From assembly GCF_963678635.1 (NCBI RefSeq), contig NC_087063.1:58846759-58910758 (forward strand): a stretch of DNA of 64,000 nt. The letters run 5' to 3'. Within the stretch, counting starts at the first letter, position 1. Every line of letters begins with the position of its first letter. This DNA is from Symsagittifera roscoffensis. Taxonomy: Eukaryota > Xenacoelomorpha > Acoela > Convolutidae. Made by a program: the position numbers and the translations under genes. Below the pieces are notes generated by a model. That model saw only the letters and a list, made by a program, of their open reading frames with translations. It made no database searches and had not been told where the DNA came from. Positions 1 through 9,440 of the stretch are shown piece after piece.

Positions 1-2620
1 TGACGGTCAAGTGGTTCGCCGCGGGTTGGTTATCCACTACTTCCGTATTAGGCTTCAGTTGTCTAGCCAGATTCGATATCTCAAGATGAAGCACCTCATC
101 CAACACGATCAATAAACCTGCAAGCTCGTAGAGACCCTCAAGGCGTGAGACAATCTGCCCAAGCCGCCGCAACTTCCGACTTAACGAGTTCACCGGCTCA
201 AGTTTTTGATTAGGAGCTGCCACTAACAACCGTAGCCCGCTGCCCTCCGCTAACAAGACTAACATCACATACACGAACTGAAGAGCTGGTGGCATGCTTG
301 CAAGGCCTGGTGATAATGTGAAAACCACCTTCGTTTTTGATCCCAACCGAGAAGCCTTTATTTCCTGCACCTCATTTTTTGCGGCAAAAAACGTCTGAAT
401 CGCATCTCAGATCCCCGCGAATAACAAAACTCGGGCTCACACGGCGTTTCTGACTTCATGGCCACAATCAGAGTCAACATTTGATTGAGTTCCGCCCCTG
501 GTAGCAGGTACACCAACGTTTCTGGCCAAAACAACTTTGCATACGTTCCATCGAAGTCCGAGCCCGCCACAATGATCACCCTCGCTGCTCCAGGGTCCGA
601 GCGATCATAGACAACCAGAGTCTAGGCCAGTTGTGAGGTTCCATAGGACTTTCCGTATCTTGGACCTTCCAACAGTTTTGAGCCCATGTAAGCAGTGTCA
701 GGAAGTCCCATGCTTTTCGGCTCAAGAAGCTTCTCCACGGCTCTTAACTGCGCGGGGATCGCCACTCTAAATCTGACAATGCTCGTGCGGTGCATTGGTG
801 GTTCCACGATGAGGCCTGAGCTTCCCAACTACTTGAGAAGCCGGTAAATGACTGGAACGAAGATCGATTTCTTGGGAGTTCCAGTTAGGTCCGCCGTTTC
901 CAACGTTTTATCTCTAGAAAAATGCACTTCATGCGCCTTCAGCCAACCCACGCAATAGTGGTTGCTCAGATCCTCGTGCGATAGACTCTTGAGCCCCGAT
1001 ACCTCCATCAACACCCGTCTGCGGGCCAGATTCTCGAGGTCCAGATCGTTCGCTCGCTCCAAGTACCTGGCTTTACTTGATTCTCCAGGGCCTCCTGCCA
1101 GATGCCTTGACAGTCCTATTCTTTTCCACCACCCCCACTGACGACACCATTGAGCTTTGTGGCGTGGAAGACTCCATCTAATCACTCTCTATGGGGGTCG
1201 AGCCCAGCTGCCTGCTCCTGCTGCTTACTGAATTTCCTCTAAAATCAATTCTCTAAAATCAATAAGGTAACCGTATACATCTTTCCCCATCTCCAACATC
1301 TCTAGTGACGCCAACATTTGGGGCATGTTGCACCCGAGAAACTCAAGACTCCCACCTGCCAGTGCGCCTAGATCCTCGTCAGAACCCTGAAAATACTGTC
1401 CCCGATAGTCAGGTGGACCGTGCCCTCGGGCGTTTTAGGATGCGTGAAATATTCCACCCAAGATGCGTCATTGACGGCATCCCTCTTTCGCATTGCACTG
1501 CCGTCCAATCCTCCCTGTGATGTCGGTGATTTGCGTCGTCATCAGTGTTCTTCTTGTAGTTGGAGATCATAACACTCCTTACTGGATGTTCTCTCCAAGT
1601 GAGTGGCTCAGCTTCGCGTGCCGGACCCTCGAGACTTCTTGACCGCAGCTTCTCTTGCAATTCCTTGAGGCGTGATGTCCCCGCGCTAGCCTAGCTGCCA
1701 CTCGTTGAACTGGGTGTCAGACCCGGAAGTGCGACATCCACCATCAGCGGCCTTATTCGGCCCGACTGAAGATCTCTCTAGAAAAGGACAGGTTCTGGTG
1801 GCGTCCAAGTCTTCAGATATTCATTCATTTGCTCCTTGGCTACACGATCCAAGTTGAAGCAGCCGCTCGACCTGGGAGCTTCAACCTTCTCCATCTTGGA
1901 TTCCGGTCTTGTTCTTGTCATCAAGGGCTCAATCGACGTCTTCGTTTTCCGTTCCTTGCCACTCGCGAACTCTTGCTTTTTTCTCTGCAACCGCTCGATT
2001 TCTGACTTTGTTTGATCGCAGTTGGCTGTACTTTCTTGTAGATTTTGGTCTTGATCCCGTTCCACTCTTAACATGTCCCTCTCAACTTGATCTCTTTCGC
2101 TTTGAGCCCTTTCCAGTTCCCTCTTCAAGTTGCTGAGGTCTGGATATGCCTCTTCTGTCTGCTGAGACCGTATAATTGATATCGCTTTGCTACTAGACTG
2201 GGTCCCAGTCCTCGTCGGCGCTTTGGTCGGAAGGGGAAGTTCCCCTGGACCATACTCCATTGTGTTGCTCACGCTGGGGTTTCTCGCCAGGTCAAATCCC
2301 CTCGAGCCTCCGTCGATGTTGCAGGTCAGCCACCTGGTCTGTTCTTGGTTAGAAATCCTGTTCGAGGTGTAGGCCACCATCAACACTGCCTCGGTCGCCG
2401 ACTCTCTGCATTCTCCTTATAACTCTAGTTGCAGGATAGCGTTAAGCATCACTTCCATCTTCTCGTCCACTTGCGTGTAATCAAGACCCCTCAAGCGCCT
2501 GTACAGCTCATCGAGCGTGGGCTTCTTGAAGGCTGCTGGCACGGATTTGCCAAAAACGATCTGCCATTGCTTCTTACTCAAGAAAACTTCTCACTTGACA
2601 AACACCTATGAAAAACCTTA
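1..2620 (-). pseudogene. ORF-X of gypsy-like copy A (coiled coil plus possible SGNH-like region), truncated by window edge
   Basis: This is a long, broken minus-strand ORF 3' of pol. Its N-terminal part (about 2610-2410) reads as a basic helical segment ending in a stop. It is followed by a 202-residue open stretch (2386-1778) with a clear Glu/Arg/Gln-rich coiled coil (heptads around SNLKRELERAQSERDQVERD). Downstream segments at 1660-1409, 1185-622 and 579-358 belong to the same protein in shifted frames. The last contains VIIVAGSDFDGTYAKLFW, a beta strand plus Gly-Ser-Asp turn that resembles block I of SGNH/GDSL hydrolases. Compared with copy B, about 480 bp near 1250 and about 70 bp near 410 are missing. 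The function is not known; the hydrolase reading is an inference from short motifs. Confidence 0.6.
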
Positions 2621-3060
2621 CCTAGATAAACACTCAAGAAATATCTTATCTAGGTAAACACTCAAGAAATGCCTTTCTCCGGTAACAATTGTGGAATACT
2701 GGGTGATGTTCTTGCTACTGATCTCGTGATTTTTTTTCTCGTTATCGTCCTTTTAGGATTCAAAATTGATCTGAATAGAACTTTAGACCAAGAATGTTTT
2801 TGGTCATGACCAACCTAAACGTCCCCCCTTTGCACCTTTAAAACTTTATTTGAACGATTTCTGATAAAATGATTCAATCAGGTATTGAAATCATTCAGGT
2901 CTATCAATGTTTTAGCACCATATGATTTAATAAAAAAATATGTTTTGATGGTCATGCCAGTTATACTCAAACCTATTTTCCTGTCGCGTGCCTCCCTTTT
3001 ACCTTGCTCAAGACCCTCGTGCCCGCAACTCGAGACTCTCGTGTCTTCTCGAAACGCAGG
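2600..3060 (-). other. AT-rich non-coding gap of copy A (LTR or promoter/3' end candidate)
   Basis: About 450 bp between the Pol tail and ORF-X with no open frame, present also in copy B (12.58-13.05 kb). On the minus strand it holds an AATAAA signal near the middle and short repeats of TTGAGTGTTTA(C/T)CTAG at the ORF-X side. It could be an LTR shared between tandem units or an internal transcription control region. No terminal TG...CA pair was identified. Confidence 0.4.
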
Positions 3061-3076
3061 CGATGCTTAAGTGGTA

Positions 3077-3560
3077 TTACTGGTGTAGAAAAACATTATC
3101 TCTGTTTCTGCGAAGAACACGTGCAGGATGGCGTATAGATAGTTCCCTTGGGTTCAATCTGCCCCTATTCGGATCGTAGACTGGCATTGAAACCTTTTTT
3201 GTCCCTCTTTCCAACAGGAAGTCCCTCATTCGTGTCAATGCCAGCATCACGTGCACGGGATCTATGACGTTCCTCTCACTGACTCTTGTCACCAAAAAGC
3301 ATGGGTTTTTGCCAGGAACCTGTGAAACTGAAGGAGGATGTGCCGCCAGACCTCCCAATCCTGGTCTCTGCCTGAACAGAAACTCAACATTTTGGTAATC
3401 TCTCTTAAAAATGGCTTCCAATTTGGTGTTGAAACTCATAACAGCTGTTATGCAGATTGCGTTGGTCCTATCTGACAAGATGAAGTCACTATCCGTGATT
3501 ACGATGTTTTCCGAATACTCATTTGGTATCTCGAATTTGGTCTTGAAATTTCTTCAAATG
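3077..3560 (-). pseudogene. Pol C-terminal tail, degenerate TARG1/ALC1-like macrodomain (copy A)
   Basis: The 133-residue ORF 3478-3077, read with upstream codons to about 3560, runs: a beta strand (VITDSDFILS), a short loop, CITAVMSFNTKLEAIFKR, NPCFLVTRVSE, a helix with MRDFLLERGTKKVSMPVYDP. This order matches TARG1/ALC1-type macrodomains, where the matching segments are a CIS..MGAGIA..FK loop, a YxxYLIT strand and a VxxLSMPRIGCGLD motif. Here the Gly-rich ADP-ribose loops are replaced (SFNT for GAGI; VYDPN for RIGCG), so catalysis is unlikely. The segment sits at the 3' end of pol in both copies. The family assignment is by eye. Confidence 0.5.
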
Positions 3561-4560
3561 GTAGGCTCGACTTCTTCTCGATCCAACTCAAGTCTTTTCA
3601 TCTCTCTCATCGCCCTGAGTTTCCTTATCAATAAGCTTTTGATGTGGACAAGTCCTACCCCCACTCCCCAGACGAAAACGTTTATCGACGCAGCCGCCGA
3701 TGATGCTGGGCTCAAGTTGTCAGGTGGTATGTCTAATGGTCGGTCTGTCGCCGTCCAACCAAATAACGAGTTTCTTTCTTCCACATGCTTCCCTGCTGAT
3801 ATGTCGACTTGTTGGATGCTTTGCGTTTCTGTTTTTTTCTCTTCAGCCTGCAGATCATGTATCTACTCTAGAATCCTCAAGTTTCTATTATCTCTCTTCG
3901 TTCTATCTCGCTTTGTTCAAGATCTACTTCTTTTTCTGGTACGTTGTGGTCCTCCTGCCACGAGTGCTTACTGTCGTTGATGATCTGCTACTCTTCATCT
4001 GCCACTAGGTCGCCCATATTGACAATTTCTGCACCTAGCTCTTCTGGCTGTGTTTTGTTAATCAAGAAGTCATCGCCATACCTGTTGTACCTCACACTTG
4101 TCTTCTTGCTCCCGCTCCTTCTTGTTTCCGTCGTCATGGGCAGATCTGGTTCTGTCCATTTTGGCACCTCGTTTGGCTCTGGTTTGCTCCAGTCCTCTTC
4201 TACGAAAGATCCTTCGTCCGAGCCTACCTCTGTTTTTTTCGTTTTCCTCCATACTCATGTTCTCGTTGCCATCATTTTTCTTCCTGGTGCCTTTCTCATT
4301 TAACTCGCACGCCGGCTCAACTAGGAGATACTCAAGTCCTTCTATGTTTTGCGGCACAGACCAGTCTTCCAATGACGGGACGTGAGGTTTTAGATTTTCA
4401 TTGTGCGCCGCACGTCCTGAGCTAAGCGATAGAACCGACCCGGCTGGTGCATTTCTTTTATCATGAATGGCCCTCTCCATTTCTGTAGTAACTTCTTCGT
4501 CCCTTTTGAAGGTGTGACGTTTTGAAACACCCAATTATACTATTCCACAGCATGTGGCTT
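3561..4560 (-). pseudogene. Integrase GPY/F tail and acidic/charged Pol spacer (copy A)
   Basis: On the minus strand the part near 4560-4380 encodes the integrase C-terminal GPY/F-type module, followed by GRAAHNENLKPHVPSLEDW. This continues into a highly charged stretch (about 4300-3560) rich in Glu, Asp, Lys and Arg, split over three frames by small indels. Copy B carries the same region with the GPY/F core more readable. The long plus-strand ORFs here (Ser/Phe/Leu-rich) are antisense shadows of this charged sequence. Confidence 0.65.
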
Positions 4561-4608
4561 CGCCTGAAGTTTTTTCTCATCATATTTCCTCCGCTGTCTT
4601 ATCTGTAC

Positions 4609-5520
4609 TTATGCTGTATTCCTTCTGCATAGCTCGTTAAACTCCTGTTGTCTCTTGACTGCTTCCTTCACGTATGCTTGAGGTGATGTCTTCTGCCCTT
4701 CATATTCTGGATAGAAGAACTTCAGTGGCATGGCTCTTTCCCTGCCTGTTAGCATTGTGAAAGGACTGATCACCGTTGTTGAGTGCTGCGTGCTATTGTA
4801 CGCTCCCACCACTTGCCGCAAATATTGTCCCAGTCCGTCATATACCTCGAGCAATATACCCTGAGCATATTCACTAGCGTTCTATTCTGCCTTTCTACTT
4901 GTTCATTCGTCTTTGGGTGGTAGGTTGTCGAGTGTGCTTGTGCAATGTGGGATCTTCTCATGAGTTCTTTTGTCAGATCTCCAACGAAGGCTTTCCCGTT
5001 GTCTGATTGGAACGTCATCGGACAACCATATCCAGTGAGTGATCAAGTGGTCGCAAGTTACCTCCGCCGAGGCCGTCTGACATGGCACTGCTTCCGCCAG
5101 TTTCGTGAAGTGATCTATGGTTACTATTATCTGGTTATACCCCAAATCTGCCAAGCAGGTCTTTTGGTGATCTATCTGCACAAACTCATTAAATTCTGAG
5201 CTTTCCACTGATTTCAGAGGGAAGTTCATCTTTCTTGGTCTTTCTCTTGCAAACACGGCAAACATACGTTCACCCATCTTTGACAAGCTTTTCTCATCCC
5301 TGGCCAGTCAAACTGGTGTAAAGTTTTTGTTGCACCTTGTCTTTTCCTTGATGTCCCATCTGATTGCGCGATCTGAGCAACACCTCCGTTTGATAAATCC
5401 CGGTAATATGGTGAGATTATGCTTGTGCAGCATTTTTTCTGCATTTCTTCTCCTGCAGGCCACCGCACCGTCAGCTGTGTGGTAGAATAAGCACTTAATT
5501 TCCTTGTAGAACTGGCTCAA
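4609..5520 (-). pseudogene. Integrase of gypsy-like element (copy A)
   Basis: Three overlapping frames together cover a retroviral-type integrase. The zinc-binding N-terminus shows LHKHNLTILPG and, downstream, VNVCLPCLQEKD (the CC half of HHCC). The catalytic core shows VQIDHQKTCLADLGYNQI and IDHFTKLAEAVP around the first Asp, MTFQSDNGKAFVG with the second Asp, and YHPKTNEQVERQNRTL with the catalytic Glu. Frameshifts at about 5290, 5010 and 4850 break the protein. The enzyme would insert the cDNA into the host genome. It lies directly 3' of RNase H and the connecting region, as in Ty3/gypsy Pol. Confidence 0.85.
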
Positions 5521-5559
5521 AATCTTGTAGCTGTCCTCCTCCAGATCTTCTTTTTCTTT

Positions 5560-6419
5560 TACTCTCTATCGAATTCATTTGGAGAGTTTGCTTGTCATTT
5601 TGTCCATTCTCTGTGCTCGTATCAGGTCCGATAGCCTGTACCTCGCCTCGACGTGCTCCTTTAGTGCCATCATCTGTCCGTTCAGTTCTCTCGGATTGTG
5701 GGTATCGTCTTCAAAATTGACGCATACTATTCCTCTCAAGACCTCCCTGCCACCCTCCGGCTCCAGATTCGTCCTGATGTTTGAGTTGCGTGTTAGTTAC
5801 CTAAAAGGTTTTCTTGATACCGTTATCATCTCTAGCTCTTCTCTTCCGTTCACGTCATGATGTTCCAGGTTGTATGTCCTGAACCTTCGTCAGGTTGACT
5901 GTCTTGTTCAACATATTTTTGCACTGAACCTTCGTCCCATTCTTCTGACTCCCCGGACAAATTTTCCTCCTCACCATCCCTCCCTGGTGACGGCCACTCC
6001 CCGGACTCTTGATCTAGTCCGAGATCTTCAATTTCTTATTTAAACGACACTATCTTTCTTCGTGGCGTTGTTTGCCTGAGTATGTCGTCCGGGATTTTAT
6101 CGACTAATGTTCGTACCACCTCTTTGTTCTCTGGTTCCCCGGCTTTCAATGAGTTTTCATCACGTGAGACCTCATTAATTCTCATTATGGTGAATTCTGG
6201 TTCATCATTTCTTCTGGTCGAGACCACGGGTTTCTCATCGGCTAGTTTCTCAAGCAATCTCATCAAATCGTGCCCTACCGTCGCCTTCCCTGTTTTCACT
6301 TCGTTGAGGTCGTAACCTTTCGCCTTAAGCGTCTCCCCGACTATCTTTGACTCTATCGGTTTGCCAGATTTGTCGAGCCATCTCGTGAGCGGTAGGCTAT
6401 CGTACGTTTCCTTGTCCAT
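5560..6419 (-). pseudogene. Pol connecting region between RNase H and integrase (copy A)
   Basis: The 127-residue ORF 6419-6036 and its continuation in other frames to about 5560 form an acidic linker (DKETYDSLPLTRWLDKSGKP, IPDDILRQTTPRRKIVSF). No catalytic motif was recognised. It follows RNase H after a single stop at about 6421 and precedes the integrase zinc finger. Copy B has the same region at 15540-16396. Confidence 0.6.
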
Positions 6420-6422
6420 GAA

Positions 6423-6904
6423 TTAGAAACCGTCTTTTATCTCGGGCCTATCAGCCTCCCTCTGCTCCTGCCTATCGTAGAATTCCGTTTTCCTACTCAA
6501 CCTGTCCGCATTTTGGTGTTTGTCTCTCGTCCTATGTTCAATTATCATATCGTAACCATCCAGTCGTACGATCCATCTCCCGATGTAGCTTCGATCCATC
6601 GAGCACGTTTTCAGCCAATTATGTGCCCTGTTTTCGACCCGTAGTTTGAAAGGCTCGCTGCCTAGATACACCTTGTACTTTTCCACAAACTGACAACCGC
6701 GACGATCTCCGCTTTGGGTGCCCAGTACTTCATTTCCGTGTCGCTCAAGACTTTGCTTCCGTAGGCTATTGGTCTCAATACAGTCTTCGCGTTCCATACC
6801 TGTTCTTGATGGAAAATGACAGAGATCGCGACAACCGATGCGGTTCTGTCCAGTACGTAAATTCCCTTCTCTGTAGGCATGCCTAGCACAGATGCTTCAC
6901 ACAA
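6423..6904 (-). pseudogene. RNase H domain (copy A)
   Basis: Two overlapping ORFs (6904-6662 and 6797-6423) encode a gypsy RNase H. KGIYVLDRTASVVAISVIFH corresponds to the first catalytic Asp segment. VLSDTEMKYWAPKAEIVAVV carries the catalytic Glu. KLRVENRAHNWLK replaces the usual VDN with VEN. The domain ends in YDMIIEHRTRDKHQNADRLS, the typical C-terminal block. A frameshift at about 6700 breaks it. Its role is RNA-strand removal during reverse transcription. Confidence 0.85.
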
Positions 6905-7953
6905 TTTTTTTAATACTTTGAAATGATTCTTTCGCCGCGCTATTCCACGTGAACTTCTCGCTTTTTTGCCTCATGAGCTGTTGCATCGGATATACTTTTT
7001 CCGCATAACCCTTGATGAACTCCCTGTAATAATTGGCGAAATCAAGAAAGCTCATCAACTGATGCTCAGTTATTGGCGACATTGAAGTCAGCACTGCTTC
7101 TACCGCATCTGGTTCTGGTCGGATGCCATGTTCATCGACCATCCTCCCCAGGTATTTTATCGAGTCCTTTAGAATCTCACATTTCGAGGCTTTACATTTT
7201 AATCCTGCCCATTTCATACATGCAAATACCTCGTACAGTCACTCGTGAGGTCCTCGTCACACTTTTTAGTGCCTGTGCCATTAGTCACTGAAATGTGGCT
7301 GTTGCGTTGCAAAGGCCAAAGGGCATCCTCTTCCATTGGAACAATCCCAGCTCGCAAGAAAACCTCGTTTTGTCCATATCTTGTTTCCTAAGCGGCACTT
7401 GCCAAAAAGCCGACCTCAGATCAAGAGTTGCAAAACAGTTTTCAACCCCCAATTTTGAAAGACTCTCATCTATTCTAGGTATGGGATAGGCATCCTTCAC
7501 TGTGACGGAGTTCAGATATCGAAGGTCACAACAAAACCTAAGCTGGTTTTCTTTCTTGTTGGCCATCACTACTCCACACGGCCACGGTGGTTTGGATGGT
7601 TCTATCATATCATACTCTAGTAAAGTTTCTATCTCCTTTCTACATGCTTCGGACTTGTTTGGGGCCATGCGCCTCGCCCCCTCCCTATGCGGTACTGCCG
7701 ACTCTTCTTGTTCGATTTCATGTTCAACGAAATTACAGCACCCGATTTCCACTTTATGTCTAGAAAAAACTTTCTGATTTCTATCTAGAACATCCTTGAT
7801 GGCTTCGAGCTGTTCGTCTGTTGCTTTCCACCTTAAACGTTCAATTTCTGGCAATACCGGTTTATCCATTTTCAATTCCTCCGGTGTGGGTCTTTCTTGA
7901 AAATTCGAACAGCTCGAAAGCCTATCGTCCGTTTCTGACTCAAGTGAATACAT
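6897..7953 (-). pseudogene. Reverse transcriptase with YxDD region deleted (copy A)
   Basis: ORF 7953-7285 encodes fingers and palm: the segment around EYDMIEPSKPPWPCGVVMA, the block LRFCCDLRYLNSVTVKDAYP, FATLDLRSAFWQVPL and KRMPFGLCNATATF. ORF 7217-6897 encodes the palm end and thumb: MKWAGLKCKASKCEILKDSI, LGRMVDEHGIRPEPDAVEAV, LMSFLDFANYYREFIKGYAE. Between CNATATF and the KWAGLKC block only about 25 residues remain where gypsy RTs usually have about 55. The catalytic YxDD box is absent from that interval. The enzyme is therefore dead irrespective of the frameshift near 7290. Confidence 0.88.
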
Positions 7954-7974
7954 AGGGCCTCATGAAGTTTTTCT

Positions 7975-8420
7975 TTTCTTTAATCTGCTCAAGACATAAA
8001 TCTTGTTCCTGTGATTTGGACAGTCAAGAACTTCATATTTTTTCACCTTTTCAATAATTTCATTTCTAATTTTCACCGGCAGTGCGTGTCCCAGCTTCCT
8101 GCCTCTCTAGATTGTGATGGGTATAGCAAGAGTATTCATTAAGACACTGACGCAGAGGCCACTCTTGGTAATCGAAAATGATCTTTCTAAAATAGCAGCA
8201 CTTTGGCTATTCGGATTCGGTACTATACATACTTGTTTGTTGTCACTTAGTTCATTATAGTTCTTCATTCTCAAACTTACTATTGCAGTCTCGTTCGCTT
8301 TCAACCTCACCCTACTATTCAAGAAAATTGGAGATTTATTATCATTCGCTGTTATCAAATTACCGGTCTAATTACGTACTTCTTTTCCGGATTTCGAATC
8401 CTGAACATCGCATTCTCAAG
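7975..8420 (-). pseudogene. Protease-RT linker of Pol (copy A), 5' edge is the homology breakpoint
   Basis: ORF 8358-8107 reads VRLKANETAIVSLRMKNYNE, CIVPNPNSQSAAILE and LCVSVLMNTLAIPITI. It is a beta-rich segment found after retropepsin in some gypsy Pol proteins. It aligns with 18297-17854 in copy B. Homology to copy B stops at 8420, just before where protease should begin. Confidence 0.65.
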
Positions 8421-9440
8421 AAAAAGGTGACATTTTCCCTCCTCGCCAGACTTAATCCCGAGTTATCTCGAGCAACATGCTGCATCAGCATTTGATATAA
8501 ACGAAGACTTTTATCGCCTAAATTTAGTTTATCGCCTGAAGTCAGCTCTTCTAACGCCACTCTCCCCAGGCTCCATGTGAACAATAATTAACCCGCTGTC
8601 CTAACGCCATTAAAATTGTGCTGACGAGGGCGTCCTCATTTCATTCTCGAAGTACTCTAGCAACAGTTTCTCCCAAGTTCATCCCAACCGGCTTCCCAAC
8701 TCTAATTTGTTCACATCGGCTCTATGTTGGTTGGCCCAATTCCGACGCTTTCTGGATACTCCGCGATCCAGTTTCTTCAGGCAGCCTTCCAATTCCTTCG
8801 TGGTATCCCAGGTTATCCACCAGGAGCGGGCGGTATTTCTCGTTAACTATTTCTCGAGGGGGTCACTTGTCACTTGTTTTCCAATGCTCTGGCGTTGACT
8901 CGAGATCCATTCCTTGACGAGGTCCACTTCCCTTATTTGTCCACTGGTAGAGCCTTTCTTCGCATTCACCTTTTGAGGTTTAAAGTCATCTTCCGTTCCT
9001 GGGGTGGTCGCGGTTGCCATCTAATTCAGTACGTCAGCCAATTTCCGGGCCCTCGAGTTGCTCTTCTATACTGTTGTCTTCCATCTCGCCAGGATAATCG
9101 GAGCCGTCTCCTTCAGGTTCTTCTCCGATACCGCCTCCGCCGATGGACTCACCTCTTCCACCCAGGTTTTTAGCCCAGCAGCACACTTTTCTAGAGTAGG
9201 TATCAAGACTCGGGTGGGCTTTCCTTACTGACAGGGGGTCCACGTATTTCATCAATCAGTGGAATACCGCCAAACTTCCATGCGTCAAGAAAATCAAGGT
9301 CAAGTACCAGTCAATTCTGAGGGTTTCCACACCCCTATTGATTTTGTAAGCAGGACCCATTTTGAATAAGTACCTGGGAGACACCAGACACAAAGCTAGC
9401 AGCAGGTTAATTAACATGCTCAAGAGATCCTGTACAAATG
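8421..9440 (-). pseudogene. Copy-A-specific segment, probable ORF-X C-terminus fused to pol
   Basis: This kilobase replaces Gag and protease upstream of copy A pol. On the minus strand it shows broken frames: 9255-9034 (with a Gly/Glu-rich stretch GGGGIGEEPEGDG) and a continuation to the ORF 8584-8372 that reads through the breakpoint into pol sequence. It follows directly from the ORF-X of copy B (which ends near 9.4 kb), so it is probably the 3' part of that ORF. That would make 8420/8421 a deletion junction joining ORF-X of one unit to pol of the next. No domain was recognised. Confidence 0.45.

Noticed and set aside
3411-4385. Long plus-strand Leu/Phe-rich ORFs resembling membrane proteins
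   Set aside because: Antisense of the charged minus-strand Pol region, repeated in both copies.
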